A stretch of DNA of 64,000 bases from Pseudomonas haemolytica (lineage in GTDB: Bacteria; Pseudomonadota; Gammaproteobacteria; Pseudomonadales; Pseudomonadaceae). The stretch covers positions 1 through 64,000 of the forward strand of contig NZ_VOIW01000005.1 in the NCBI RefSeq assembly GCF_009659625.1. The letters run 5' to 3'. The notes beneath the pieces are model-generated. The model searched no databases, was not told the DNA's origin, and saw nothing but the letters and a program-made list of their open reading frames with translations. Within the stretch, counting starts at the first letter, position 1; each line of letters opens with the position of its first letter. Positions 23,230-31,787 of this stretch are shown here, one piece after another. Position numbers and translations under genes: made by a program.

Positions 23230-25487
23230 ACGCCATGAATCAAACCCCGCCGGGCTGGTGGGCCACCTTGAGCGAGGCCTTGAGCGGCCTGGCCAAGGAT
23301 GAGCAAGGCACGCTCTGGCTGGACGGCCTGGCATTCACCGCCGCGCCCCTGGCGCAGCAGGCCGACCGCGTCGGCCATCACGATGACCCGCGCATAGAGC
23401 GATTGCAGCAGTACCTGTACCGGCGCTATTACGCGGCGTGTGTGGATGACCCCAGCCCTCAGCCGATGTGGTATCCGCCCGCGGTAAAGGCATGGGATGG
23501 CGGCCGTTGGCAGGTCCTCGAACAGTTGGGTAATGGTGCGCTGGCGGTGCAGCAGGGCAGGGTAGCCAGGCGTGTGGAAGCCGGGGAATACCTGTTCGAT
23601 GGCGTACCGGCTCGGGCGATGCGCGGCCAGCACGTCACGGTCCAGCGGGCAGCCTGGACAGAGCAACTGGACCCGGCGTTCATCTACCTGTTCGGCGAAA
23701 CCCCGCAGGACACCTGCAATGACGATTGCCAGGTGCGTTATTACCTGGCGCCGCAGCCTGCGCGGCTGGGGGACGTGGTGCAGGCATTAAGTAACGCCCT
23801 GGACCAGGCCTGCTTGCCCTACCTGCTCAAATACCCCAGCGAGCCTGCGGCTTGGCTGCGTCAGGATGCGGTGGTGCTGTACGTCGCGGCTCGGCATGGG
23901 CGCCAGGTGCATCGCTTGCTGGGACATCAAGCAGATTGGCTGCGAACACGCCTGCGCAGTACGTCGCCGCTGTGGACGTTGCCGCTGCTGCCGGGCTTGG
24001 GTTTTGCCCAAGACCCCGACGACGGGCGCAGTTTCGGTGAAAGCCGCTGCCGCGCGTTGGCCCTGGGCCTGTTGGACGCCGCCTGCCACGGCGCGGACCT
24101 GAGGCAAGCGGTGCAGGCGCAGTTCGACCTGTGCGGTATCGACTGGGATCACCCCCACCTGGAGGCCGACCCCGAGGACCGTTACGGTTTGCACCATTTG
24201 CACTTTGTCATGGGCGCGCCCGCCAGCGTCACGGCGGTGGCGCAGCCGCTGCAGGAAGCCATCCGCATCGGTCACCACGTGTGCGCCGAGGCCCTGTGGC
24301 TGGGCGAGCGCTGTACCTGGCTGAGCGATGACGCCGATGATAGCGATGGCCCGCTCAAAGCTTTTGCCTGCAGCATGAATGCCAGCCTGTACGACGGTAC
24401 CGTGGGGGTCGCTGCGTTTCTGGTGCTGCTGGCGGAGCAGAGCGTGCAGCCCGCTTTCGTCGATACCGCCCGGGGAGCTTTGCGGCACGCTCTGGCATTC
24501 GCGGCGGGGAATACGCTGAGTCTCTACGAAGGGCGCCTGGGCACCGTGACCCAAGGGTTATGGCTAGCCCGTCGCCTGGGGGATGCAGAGCTGGCGCAAG
24601 ACTATGAACGGGCGATCACGCCGTTGTTGCAGGACCTGCAAGGGTTGCCTGCCGACCCACAACCGGTGGACCTGATGCACGGCCTCGCCGGTGCGATCAT
24701 TGGCCTGCTTGGCCTCGCCAACCAGGCGCCGGCGCTGGCCCCCCAGAGCCGCGTCATCGCACAGGCGCTCGGCCTGCGCCTTGTGCAGCAGGCACAGCGC
24801 ACGCCACACGGCTGGCATTGGCCGGAACACGGCGCACATCTGGGATTGTGCGGGCTGTCCCACGGTAACGCCGGGATAGCCCTGGCCTTTGCGCAACTGG
24901 CCCGGGACTGTCCGGGCCTTGAATGGTCGCAGGCTCTGGCGCACACCCTGGCCTATGAAAGCCACTGGTTTATTGAAGAGCAGGGCAACTGGCCCTATCT
25001 GTTTGCCGAAGATGCCCGGCACCTGGATGACCGGGTGTCCCATTGCGGCATGGCCTGGTGCCATGGAGCGCCAGGCATCGCCTTGTCGCGACTGGCACTG
25101 TTGCAAATCAGTGGCGAGCAACACCATCGCGCCATTGCACGCCGGGCCCTGCAAACCGTCGCGGCTGACCTGATTGCTGTCACGTCCCTGGCCGGCAGCA
25201 GCTACACCCTATGCCACGGGCCGGCTGGCAATGCCGACATTCTGTTGACCGGGGCAGCCCTGTTGGGCGAGCCGGCCTGGGCCGAGTGCGCGCGGCAAGT
25301 AGCCAGTCGAGGCCTGGCCGCCGAGCGTGGTGCCTGGCGCAGCGGCTTGGGCGTGGCACAGGGGCAGTCGATGGGGTTGATGTTGGGCCTGGCGGGCACC
25401 GGGTACTTTTTATTGCGTTGCGGTGCGTCGGCGCCGGTACCGAGCCTGCTATTACCCTTGGGCCTTACGCCCATGGGCGATGTTTGA
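23226..25487 (+). CDS. HopA1-like lyase fused to LanC-type lanthionine cyclase
   Basis: 753 residues. Residues ~60-290 match the HopA1 effector family (RRYYAACVDDP; VRYYLAPQPARLGDVVQAL; LRQDAVVLYV; GLGFAQDPDDGRSFGESRC). HopA1-like LanY proteins act as the phosphate-eliminating lyase in class V lanthipeptide synthesis. Residues ~380-753 form a LanC toroid beginning NASLYDGTVGVAAFL, with catalytic His546 (SHGNAG) and the full zinc site Cys612 (WCHGAPG), Cys663 and His664 (LCHGPAG). It ends with the usual GLMLGLAGTGYFLL. Class V systems I know encode these activities on separate proteins, so this fusion is unusual. I chose the ATG at 23226 that overlaps the kinase stop; an upstream ATG at 23211 is inside the kinase gene. 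The 3' end overlaps the convergent AraC gene by 23 bp. Confidence 0.9.
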   Translation: MNAMNQTPPGWWATLSEALSGLAKDEQGTLWLDGLAFTAAPLAQQADRVGHHDDPRIERLQQYLYRRYYAACVDDPSPQPMWYPPAVKAWDGGRWQVLEQLGNGALAVQQGRVARRVEAGEYLFDGVPARAMRGQHVTVQRAAWTEQLDPAFIYLFGETPQDTCNDDCQVRYYLAPQPARLGDVVQALSNALDQACLPYLLKYPSEPAAWLRQDAVVLYVAARHGRQVHRLLGHQADWLRTRLRSTSPLWTLPLLPGLGFAQDPDDGRSFGESRCRALALGLLDAACHGADLRQAVQAQFDLCGIDWDHPHLEADPEDRYGLHHLHFVMGAPASVTAVAQPLQEAIRIGHHVCAEALWLGERCTWLSDDADDSDGPLKAFACSMNASLYDGTVGVAAFLVLLAEQSVQPAFVDTARGALRHALAFAAGNTLSLYEGRLGTVTQGLWLARRLGDAELAQDYERAITPLLQDLQGLPADPQPVDLMHGLAGAIIGLLGLANQAPALAPQSRVIAQALGLRLVQQAQRTPHGWHWPEHGAHLGLCGLSHGNAGIALAFAQLARDCPGLEWSQALAHTLAYESHWFIEEQGNWPYLFAEDARHLDDRVSHCGMAWCHGAPGIALSRLALLQISGEQHHRAIARRALQTVAADLIAVTSLAGSSYTLCHGPAGNADILLTGAALLGEPAWAECARQVASRGLAAERGAWRSGLGVAQGQSMGLMLGLAGTGYFLLRCGASAPVPSLLLPLGLTPMGDV

Positions 25488-26367
25488 GGGTTTCACTGGG
25501 TAACTCCTTGAACAATGCGCGGTAGCTATGGGAAAACCGCCCCAAATGCCAGAACGACCAATTCATCGCCACTTCGGCGACGGTGCTGCTGGATGAGTTC
25601 AACAACTCCTGCCGCGCCCCATTCAACCGGCGCAACCTCAGCCACTGCGCCGGGCTCATCCCGGTGTAGGTCTTGAAGCCTTGCTGCAGTTGGCGCAAGG
25701 GCACGCCGGCAATCTGCGCCAGTTCCAGCAGGTTGACGGTTTCATCCGGCGCATCCGCCGCCCATTCGCCGATGCGCGCCATTAGCCGGCGCTCCTCGCT
25801 GCGTTTCTGCAACGAACTGCGGTCCAGGCACACGCAGGCGTTGTCGAGGATAAACAGGCAGTCGTCGAGCAGTTGCTGGGTGAGGGCGTCGCGGCTGATG
25901 GGGTCGGTGAGTGCTGACAAGCGCGTGAGGGTGCCACTGAGCCAGCGCGTGAACAAACCGTTCTGCTGGCAGGTCAGCGGCGCCATGAACAAGCCTTCGA
26001 GCCTGGCCACGTCGAGCCCATGGCGCTGCACAAACTGCGGGCCGAAAACCACTGCTACTTCACGGTAGTTTTCCGGGGTGATCCAGGTGTTGCGGCTTTC
26101 GCCATTGAGCAGGTACAGCGCGTTGTCGCTGCCGTCGAAACAGAACGCCAGGGCGCCGGGCGGTGCGTTGAAATGCTGTTCCACGCGGGTATTCATGCAC
26201 TCTTCGTACACCTGCACGCCTTGCAGGTCGAGGTAGCGCACCCGACCGGCAAAATGCCCCGGGGACATCTGCTGGTATTGCTGTACCCAACCGGGTGTCG
26301 CACTGCATTGGGTGGCTACATCGCCGGTGGTGAAGGCCTGTACGCGCAAAGCGGTTGCCTGTGTCAT
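25465..26367 (-). CDS. AraC family transcriptional regulator
   Basis: 300 residues. The N-terminal ligand-sensing half (ALAFCFDGSDNALYLLNGES) is followed by a C-terminal AraC/XylS double helix-turn-helix (VNLLELAQIAGVPLRQLQQG; STVAEVAMNWSFWHLGRFSH, then SHSYRALFKELPSETL). It resembles the EutR/OruR-like group. It is divergent from the gamma-glutamylputrescine synthetase gene 138 bp away, so polyamine-linked regulation is the natural inference. Its 3' end overlaps the HopA1-LanC gene tail to tail, marking the right edge of the RiPP cluster. Effector unknown. Confidence 0.9.
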   Translation of the reverse strand: MTQATALRVQAFTTGDVATQCSATPGWVQQYQQMSPGHFAGRVRYLDLQGVQVYEECMNTRVEQHFNAPPGALAFCFDGSDNALYLLNGESRNTWITPENYREVAVVFGPQFVQRHGLDVARLEGLFMAPLTCQQNGLFTRWLSGTLTRLSALTDPISRDALTQQLLDDCLFILDNACVCLDRSSLQKRSEERRLMARIGEWAADAPDETVNLLELAQIAGVPLRQLQQGFKTYTGMSPAQWLRLRRLNGARQELLNSSSSTVAEVAMNWSFWHLGRFSHSYRALFKELPSETLKHRPWA

Positions 26368-26505
26368 GGGTGATCCGTGCGCACTCTATTGGTGCGTTGT
26401 GCTGCGTGCAAAGTGGATAGATGCCGTTTCAAGGCTGGCCCAAGATAGACCTCAATGCGCCGCGAGTACAAGCCGGCGTCGCATCCCACCCAAGACGAGG
26501 TCTTT

Positions 26506-27864
26506 ATGAACGCCCCCTTCGATCAGCTTTCCACCTGGCTGAAAGAACACAAGATTACCGAAGTCGAATGCGTGATCAGTGACTTGACTGGCATCGCACG
26601 CGGCAAGATTGCACCCACCAACAAGTTCCTGCATGAGCGAGGCATGCGCCTGCCGGAAAGTGTGTTGCTGCAAACGGTAACCGGGGACTTTGTCGACGAC
26701 GATATCTACTACGACCTGCTCGACCCGGCCGATATCGACATGATCTGCCGCCCGGTGGCCAACGCCACCTACGTGGTGCCGTGGGCCATCGAGCCCACCG
26801 CCATCGTGATCCACGACACCTTCGACAAACAGGGCAACCCCATTGAACTGTCGCCGCGCAACGTGCTCAAGAAAGTCCTGCAGCTTTACACCGACCAGGG
26901 CTGGCAGCCGATTGTCGCGCCGGAAATGGAGTTCTACTTGACCCAGCGTTGCGAAGACCCGGACTTGCCGTTGAAGACGCCTATTGGCCGTTCCGGGCGT
27001 GCCGAAACCGGGCGCCAGTCGTTTTCCATCGACGCCGCCAACGAGTTCGACCCGCTGTTCGAAGACGTCTATGACTGGTGCGAAGCCCAGGGCCTGGACC
27101 TCGACACGCTGATCCACGAAGACGGCCCGGCGCAGATGGAGATCAACTTCCGCCACGGCGATGCCCTCGACCTGGCCGACCAGATCACCGTGTTCAAGCG
27201 CACCCTGCGCGAGGCGGCGCTCAAGCACAACGTCGCCGCAACCTTTATGGCCAAGCCGGTGGCCGACGAGCCGGGCAGTGCCATGCACCTGCACCAGAGC
27301 GTGGTGGATATCGCCACCGGCAAACCGGTGTTCGTCGACGCCGACGGCCACATGAGCCCGCTGTTCCTGCATCACATCGGCGGCTTGCAGAAGTACATCC
27401 CCAAGCTGCTGCCGATGTTTGCGCCCAACGTGAACTCGTTCCGCCGCTTCCTGCCGGACACTTCGGCGCCGGTCAACGTCGAATGGGGCGAAGAGAATCG
27501 CACCGTCGGCCTGCGCGTGCCCACCTCCAGCCCCGAGGCGATGCGGGTGGAAAACCGCCTGCCGGGGGCCGATGCCAACCCGTACCTGGCAATTGCCGCC
27601 AGCCTGTTGTGTGGCTACCTGGGCATGATCGAGCAGATCGAACCCAGTGCGCCGGTGGAAGGCCGCGCCTACGAACGGCGCAACCTGCGCCTGCCGTTCA
27701 CCCTCGAAGATGCGCTGGCGCGCATGGAGGACTGCGACACGGTCAAGCAGTACCTGGGCGAAAAATTCGTGCGTGGCTACGTCGCGGTCAAACGCGCCGA
27801 GCATGAGAATTTCAAGCGGGTGATCAGTTCCTGGGAGCGTGAATTCCTGCTGTTGAGCGTCTAA
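26506..27864 (+). CDS. puuA: Glutamine synthetase family; probable gamma-glutamylputrescine synthetase
   Basis: 452 residues of the glutamine synthetase fold. It has the N-terminal beta-grasp (CVISDLTGIARGKIAPTNKF), the catalytic pattern IVAPEMEFYLT with the metal-binding glutamates, EDGPAQMEINF, the ATP/metal loop GSAMHLHQS, and VEWGEENRTVGLRVP. This subgroup ligates glutamate to putrescine or other amines in the Puu route. It is followed by a polyamine-binding protein and a gamma-glutamylputrescine oxidase, which fixes the pathway. The start at 26506 follows GAGG at five bases; the frame's upstream ATG at 26455 lacks a signal. Confidence 0.88.
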   Translation: MNAPFDQLSTWLKEHKITEVECVISDLTGIARGKIAPTNKFLHERGMRLPESVLLQTVTGDFVDDDIYYDLLDPADIDMICRPVANATYVVPWAIEPTAIVIHDTFDKQGNPIELSPRNVLKKVLQLYTDQGWQPIVAPEMEFYLTQRCEDPDLPLKTPIGRSGRAETGRQSFSIDAANEFDPLFEDVYDWCEAQGLDLDTLIHEDGPAQMEINFRHGDALDLADQITVFKRTLREAALKHNVAATFMAKPVADEPGSAMHLHQSVVDIATGKPVFVDADGHMSPLFLHHIGGLQKYIPKLLPMFAPNVNSFRRFLPDTSAPVNVEWGEENRTVGLRVPTSSPEAMRVENRLPGADANPYLAIAASLLCGYLGMIEQIEPSAPVEGRAYERRNLRLPFTLEDALARMEDCDTVKQYLGEKFVRGYVAVKRAEHENFKRVISSWEREFLLLSV

Positions 27865-27888
27865 AACAATCATAAAAGGGGTGACGAT

Positions 27889-28977
27889 ATGCGTCTTGTG
27901 AACAAGCTTCTCCCGCTGGCCCTGGTGGCGGCGTTCAGCAGTGTCGGGCAGGCGTCGCCGACGGTCAGCGTCTACAACTGGACCGACTATATCGGCGAGA
28001 CCACCTTGGCGGATTTCCAGGCCAAGACCGGGGTCAAGGTGATCTACGACGTGTTCGACTCCAACGAAACTCTGGAGGGCAAGTTGCTGGCCGGGCGCAC
28101 CGGCTACGACGTGGTGGTACCGTCCAACCACTTCCTGGCGCGCCAGGTGAAGGCCGGCGCGTTCCTCAAGCTCGACCGTGCGCAGTTGCCAAACTTCAAG
28201 AACCTTGATCCCAAGTTGCTCAAGCTGCTGGAACAGAACGACCCGGGTAACGCGCATTCGGTGCCATACCTGTGGGGCACCAATGGCATTGGCTACAACG
28301 TGGACAAGGTCAAGCAAGTGCTGGGCATCGATCATATCGATTCGTGGGCGGTGCTGTTCGAACCGGAAAATATCAAGAAGCTCAACCAGTGCGGTGTTGC
28401 CTTCCTCGACTCGGCGGACGAACTGTTCCCGGCGATCCTCAACTACATGGGCAAGGACCCGCGCAGCGAGAACGCCGAGGACTACAAGCAGGCCGAAGCC
28501 AAGCTGCTGACGCTGCGGCCGTACATCACCTACTTCCATTCCTCCAAGTACATTTCGGACCTGGCCAATGGTGATATCTGCGTCGCCTTCGGTTATTCCG
28601 GCGACGTGTTCCAGGCGGCCAACCGCGCCAAGGAAGCCAAGAACGGCGTGAACATCGCCTATTCGATTCCCAAGGAAGGCTCCAACCTGTGGTTCGACCT
28701 GTTGGCCATTCCCGCAGACGCCAGCAACATCCAGCAAGCCCATGCCTTCATCAACTACCTGCTCGAACCCGAGGTGATCGCCAAGGTCAGCGCTTCGGTG
28801 GGCTACGCCAACGCGAACCCGGCTGCCAAGCCGTTCATGGCTGCGGAGCTGGTGAACAACCCCGAGGTGTACCCGCCCCAGGCGGTGCTCGATAAACTCT
28901 ATATTTCCACTACGCCCAGCCCGGCGACCATGCGCCTGATGACTCGCGCCTGGAGCAAAGTGAAGACCAACAAATGA
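27889..28977 (+). CDS. potF: Polyamine ABC transporter substrate-binding protein (PotF/SpuD-like)
   Basis: 362 residues. A signal peptide (MRLVNKLLPLALVAAFSSVG, cleavage after GQA) is followed by the PotD/PotF hallmark VSVYNWTDYIGETTLADFQ and YLWGTNGIGYNVDKV. It ends with the usual PSPATMRLMTRAWSKVKTNK. It is a periplasmic polyamine receptor for an ABC importer. The permease and ATPase genes are not in this locus, so the binding protein must work with a transporter encoded elsewhere. It lies 24 bp after puuA and overlaps the next gene by ATGA. Confidence 0.93.
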   Translation: MRLVNKLLPLALVAAFSSVGQASPTVSVYNWTDYIGETTLADFQAKTGVKVIYDVFDSNETLEGKLLAGRTGYDVVVPSNHFLARQVKAGAFLKLDRAQLPNFKNLDPKLLKLLEQNDPGNAHSVPYLWGTNGIGYNVDKVKQVLGIDHIDSWAVLFEPENIKKLNQCGVAFLDSADELFPAILNYMGKDPRSENAEDYKQAEAKLLTLRPYITYFHSSKYISDLANGDICVAFGYSGDVFQAANRAKEAKNGVNIAYSIPKEGSNLWFDLLAIPADASNIQQAHAFINYLLEPEVIAKVSASVGYANANPAAKPFMAAELVNNPEVYPPQAVLDKLYISTTPSPATMRLMTRAWSKVKTNK

Positions 28978-30266
28978 TACTTTCCAATGACCACACCCAG
29001 TCCTATTACCGCGCCTCGGCCCACACCTTGCCTGAGCGTCCCTCGCTGGGCGCCGACCTTATTGCCGATGTGTGTGTGATCGGCGGCGGATTCACCGGGG
29101 TCAACACCGCCATTGAACTGGCCCAGCGCGGGCTTTCGGTGATTCTGCTGGAGGCACGCCGCATTGGCTGGGGCGCCAGCGGGCGCAACGGTGGGCAGTT
29201 GATTCGAGGCATCGGCCATGATGTCTCGGGGTTCGCTAAATATGTGGGCGAGGAGGGCGTGCGTTACCTGGAACGGGCCGGTATCGACTCGGTGGCGCTG
29301 GTAGGCCAGCGCATTGCCGAGCATGGCATCGATTGCGACCTGCGCTGGGGCTTCTGTGAACTCGCCAACACCCCGGCGCAGTTTGCTGCGTTCAAGGGCG
29401 AACAGGCGCATCTGGCGGCCATGGGTTACGCCCATGAAACACGGCTGGTTGCCGCCCAGGACATGGCGCAAGTGGTCGGCTCGACGGTGTATGCCGGTGG
29501 CCTGGTGGACATGGGCTCTGGGCATCTGCACCCACTCAACCTGGTGCTGGGTGAAGCACAGGTAGCCGAGGCCCTCGGCGTGAAGATCTTTGAACACACG
29601 GAAGTGCTCGAACTGATCCATGGCGACACCGTGCAGGTGCGCTGTGCCGGCGGCAGCGTACGCGCCGCCCAGTTGGTGCTGGCGTGCAATGCGCATCTGG
29701 AAGACCTGGAGCCGCGTTTGAGCGGCAAGGTGCTTCCGGCGGGCAGCTATATCATCGCCACCGAGCCGCTGCCTGAGCAGGTGGCCGAGCAATTGATCCC
29801 GCAGAACCTGGCGCTGTGTGACCAGAAAGTGGGGCTGGATTACTACCGGCTCACCGCTGACCGGCGCCTGTTGTTCGGCGGTGCCTGCCATTACTCGGGG
29901 CGAGACCCCCAGGACATCGCCGCCTACATGCGCCCGAAAATGCTCAAGGTGTTCCCGCAGTTGGCCAACACCGCCATCGAGTTCCAGTGGGGCGGCAAGA
30001 TCGGCATCACCGCCAACCGCTTTCCCCAGGTCGGGCGGTTGCAGCAGTACCCGAATGTGTTCTATGCCCAGGGCTATTCCGGCCATGGGCTCAACGTGAC
30101 CCACTGGTGCGCGCGATTGTTGGCCGAGGGTATTCATGCAGGTAGCAGTCGCGGCCTGGATATTTTCAGCCAGGTGCCGCACATGACCTTCCCGGGCGGC
30201 AAGGCATTGCGCTCGCCGCTTCTGGCGCTGGGCATGGCGTGGTATCGGTTGCGCGAGATGATCTGA
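28974..30266 (+). CDS. puuB: Gamma-glutamylputrescine oxidase (FAD-dependent)
   Basis: 430-residue DAO-family flavoenzyme. The FAD-binding Rossmann motif (VCVIGGGFTGVNTAIELAQR, near residue 33) is followed by GWGASGRNGGQLIRGIG. C-terminal substrate-domain motifs include FQWGGKIGITANRFPQVG and YAQGYSGHGLNVTHW, typical of PuuB/OrdL. It oxidises gamma-glutamylputrescine to the aldehyde with release of ammonia and peroxide. ATGA overlap with potF gives translational coupling. The aldehyde dehydrogenase and the hydrolase of the pathway are not in this window. Confidence 0.92.
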   Translation: MILSNDHTQSYYRASAHTLPERPSLGADLIADVCVIGGGFTGVNTAIELAQRGLSVILLEARRIGWGASGRNGGQLIRGIGHDVSGFAKYVGEEGVRYLERAGIDSVALVGQRIAEHGIDCDLRWGFCELANTPAQFAAFKGEQAHLAAMGYAHETRLVAAQDMAQVVGSTVYAGGLVDMGSGHLHPLNLVLGEAQVAEALGVKIFEHTEVLELIHGDTVQVRCAGGSVRAAQLVLACNAHLEDLEPRLSGKVLPAGSYIIATEPLPEQVAEQLIPQNLALCDQKVGLDYYRLTADRRLLFGGACHYSGRDPQDIAAYMRPKMLKVFPQLANTAIEFQWGGKIGITANRFPQVGRLQQYPNVFYAQGYSGHGLNVTHWCARLLAEGIHAGSSRGLDIFSQVPHMTFPGGKALRSPLLALGMAWYRLREMI

Positions 30267-30777
30267 TTGCACGTTTTGTTAGCAGTTTGCCGAAAGGGAG
30301 AAGTGCTTTTTTCAAGGCGATTTTTCGGTCATTTGCCTACTGACTGTATGGGTGTGGCGGGCTCAGGGCCGTCCGGGAGGTTGGGGTTTTTGACTGAGTA
30401 CATATCCGTTGCTGCGGGCCCCATCACTCGGCACCTCGCTAATGCTCGGTGTGCCCGAACGCAGGCTTGAATCCGTGGGTGCGGGTCAGTTAAGCGAACT
30501 AAATGCTCTAGGCAGCGAAGATCAAATGTGGGAGCGGGCTTGCTCGCGAAGACGGCGGCCCAGCAAACAGTGAAGTTGACTGACCCACCGCTTTCGCGAG
30601 CAAGCCCGCTCCCACAGGGGGGACGCGCACGCCACAACGATCAGGTCGGCTACAAGGCCGCCTCGCTTTTGCTTACTTTTGGGTCCTTTCAAAAGTGAGC
30701 CGCTGTAAGAGCGGAACCCTAAGCGGCCGTTACCGCAGCAATGGATATGTACTCGGTCCAACCACCCAACCACCCAG
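30267..30777. repeat. Non-coding repeat region after the polyamine operon
   Basis: About 510 bases without a credible gene. It holds (i) a fragment starting GAGTACATATCCGTTGCTGC and running into CTCGGTGTGCCCGAACGCAGG sequence shared with 50826-51085, (ii) a 90-bp REPIN at 30527-30616, and (iii) at about 30670-30752 a copy of the mosaic repeat also found at 45259 and 59943, ending in CAATGGATATGTAC. Compared with the 50.8-kb copy this one lacks an internal block between two GTGGG tracts, consistent with deletion. Confidence 0.8.
30527..30616. repeat. REPIN, 90 bp
   Basis: Inverted REP pair with arms TGTGGGAGCGGGCTTGCTCG and its complement, of the 'GCTCGCGAAG' sub-type. The same 90-bp architecture appears at 45036, 51086 and 59783. 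Confidence 0.88.
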
Positions 30778-31674
30778 TCAAACAGCCGTAGTTTCAGTCA
30801 ACACCTTGCGAAACGTCTCCACTAACGGCCGCAGGTTGACGCGGTGCCACGCCGCCCACAGCGGTGTGGTGTAAGTCATCCACGGCAATTGGCGCAACAC
30901 CACGCCGGGCGGTGCGTTGCGGCTCAGGCCCTTTTGCACCATCGCCACCCCCAACCCCGACGCCACCAGCCCCAATGCGGTAAAGGGCTCGCTGGCTTCC
31001 ATGGGAATTTGCGGGGTGAAACCGGCGCGGATGCAGGCGGCGACGAAATCATCAGCAGGGTTGGCGCCGGCTTTGCGCTGCACGCCGATCCATTGTTGTT
31101 CGGCCAGGTGTTCAGGCCTCAACTCACTGTGTGTAGCCAGCGGATGGTGTGCGGGCAGGGCCAGCAGCATTGGGTCGTCGAGCACTTGCAAGGCGGTCAG
31201 GTCCGGGTCGTCGGCGGCAGGCGGTTCGCCCACCAGGGCGATGTCCAGGCTGCGTTGGCGCAGGCCCTCCAATTGCTCCAGGGAAGGCAGGTTATACAGC
31301 TTGATATGCACGGTGGGCCGGTCATCGCGCAGTATGCGCAGGGCATTGGGCAGTACACCGGCGTGCATGGCGTTTTCGATATAGCCGATGCACAAACCGC
31401 CTTCTTCACCACGGCCCAGGCGCTTGCCCAGGGATTCCAGGCGGTTGGCGTGGGTCAGCAGCGCCTTGGTTTCGGCCAGGAAGGTCTGGCCGTCGCGGGT
31501 CAGGCGGATGCGTTGCTGGCTGCGTTCGAACAGGGTCAGGCCCAGCCGCTCTTCGAGCTGGGCGATCTGGCGGCTCAGGGGCGATTGAGAGATGTGCAGG
31601 CGCTCGGCGGCGCGGCCGACGTGTTCTTCTTCGGCGACCACTTCGAAGTAGCGCAGTTGGCGTAGATCGATCAT
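30778..31674 (-). CDS. LysR family transcriptional regulator
   Basis: 298 residues. The N-terminal winged helix-turn-helix (LRQLRYFEVVAEEEHVGRAA, then LHISQSPLSRQIAQLEERLG) precedes a type-2 periplasmic-binding-like effector domain. I chose the ATG at 31674, preceded by AGAGGTC; a longer frame to 31695 lacks a signal. It is divergent from the aldo-keto reductase gene, its likely target along with the downstream SDR and SRPBCC genes. Confidence 0.92.
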   Translation of the reverse strand: MIDLRQLRYFEVVAEEEHVGRAAERLHISQSPLSRQIAQLEERLGLTLFERSQQRIRLTRDGQTFLAETKALLTHANRLESLGKRLGRGEEGGLCIGYIENAMHAGVLPNALRILRDDRPTVHIKLYNLPSLEQLEGLRQRSLDIALVGEPPAADDPDLTALQVLDDPMLLALPAHHPLATHSELRPEHLAEQQWIGVQRKAGANPADDFVAACIRAGFTPQIPMEASEPFTALGLVASGLGVAMVQKGLSRNAPPGVVLRQLPWMTYTTPLWAAWHRVNLRPLVETFRKVLTETTAV

Positions 31675-31787
31675 GTAAGACCTCTGGGGACTCAAGTTGG
31701 TCGCAGTATGTCTTGGACGGTCTGATCAACGCAATCTAGCATCTGCTCAACGGTCACAACCCCCTTGAACCGATTGAGGATTCCACC

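Noticed and set aside
10551..25487. Complete three-component Tc toxin locus
   Set aside because: I looked for TcB (SpvB/RHS-like) and TcC (RHS repeat core) sequences in the window and saw none; only a TcA-like subunit is present.
26452..28743. 763-codon minus-strand open frame across puuA and potF
   Set aside because: It is antisense to two certain genes, has no recognisable motif, and a composition typical of an antisense shadow.
30267..30470. 67-codon open frame after puuB
   Set aside because: It runs into dispersed repeat DNA, lacks a ribosome-binding site and has no protein-like features.
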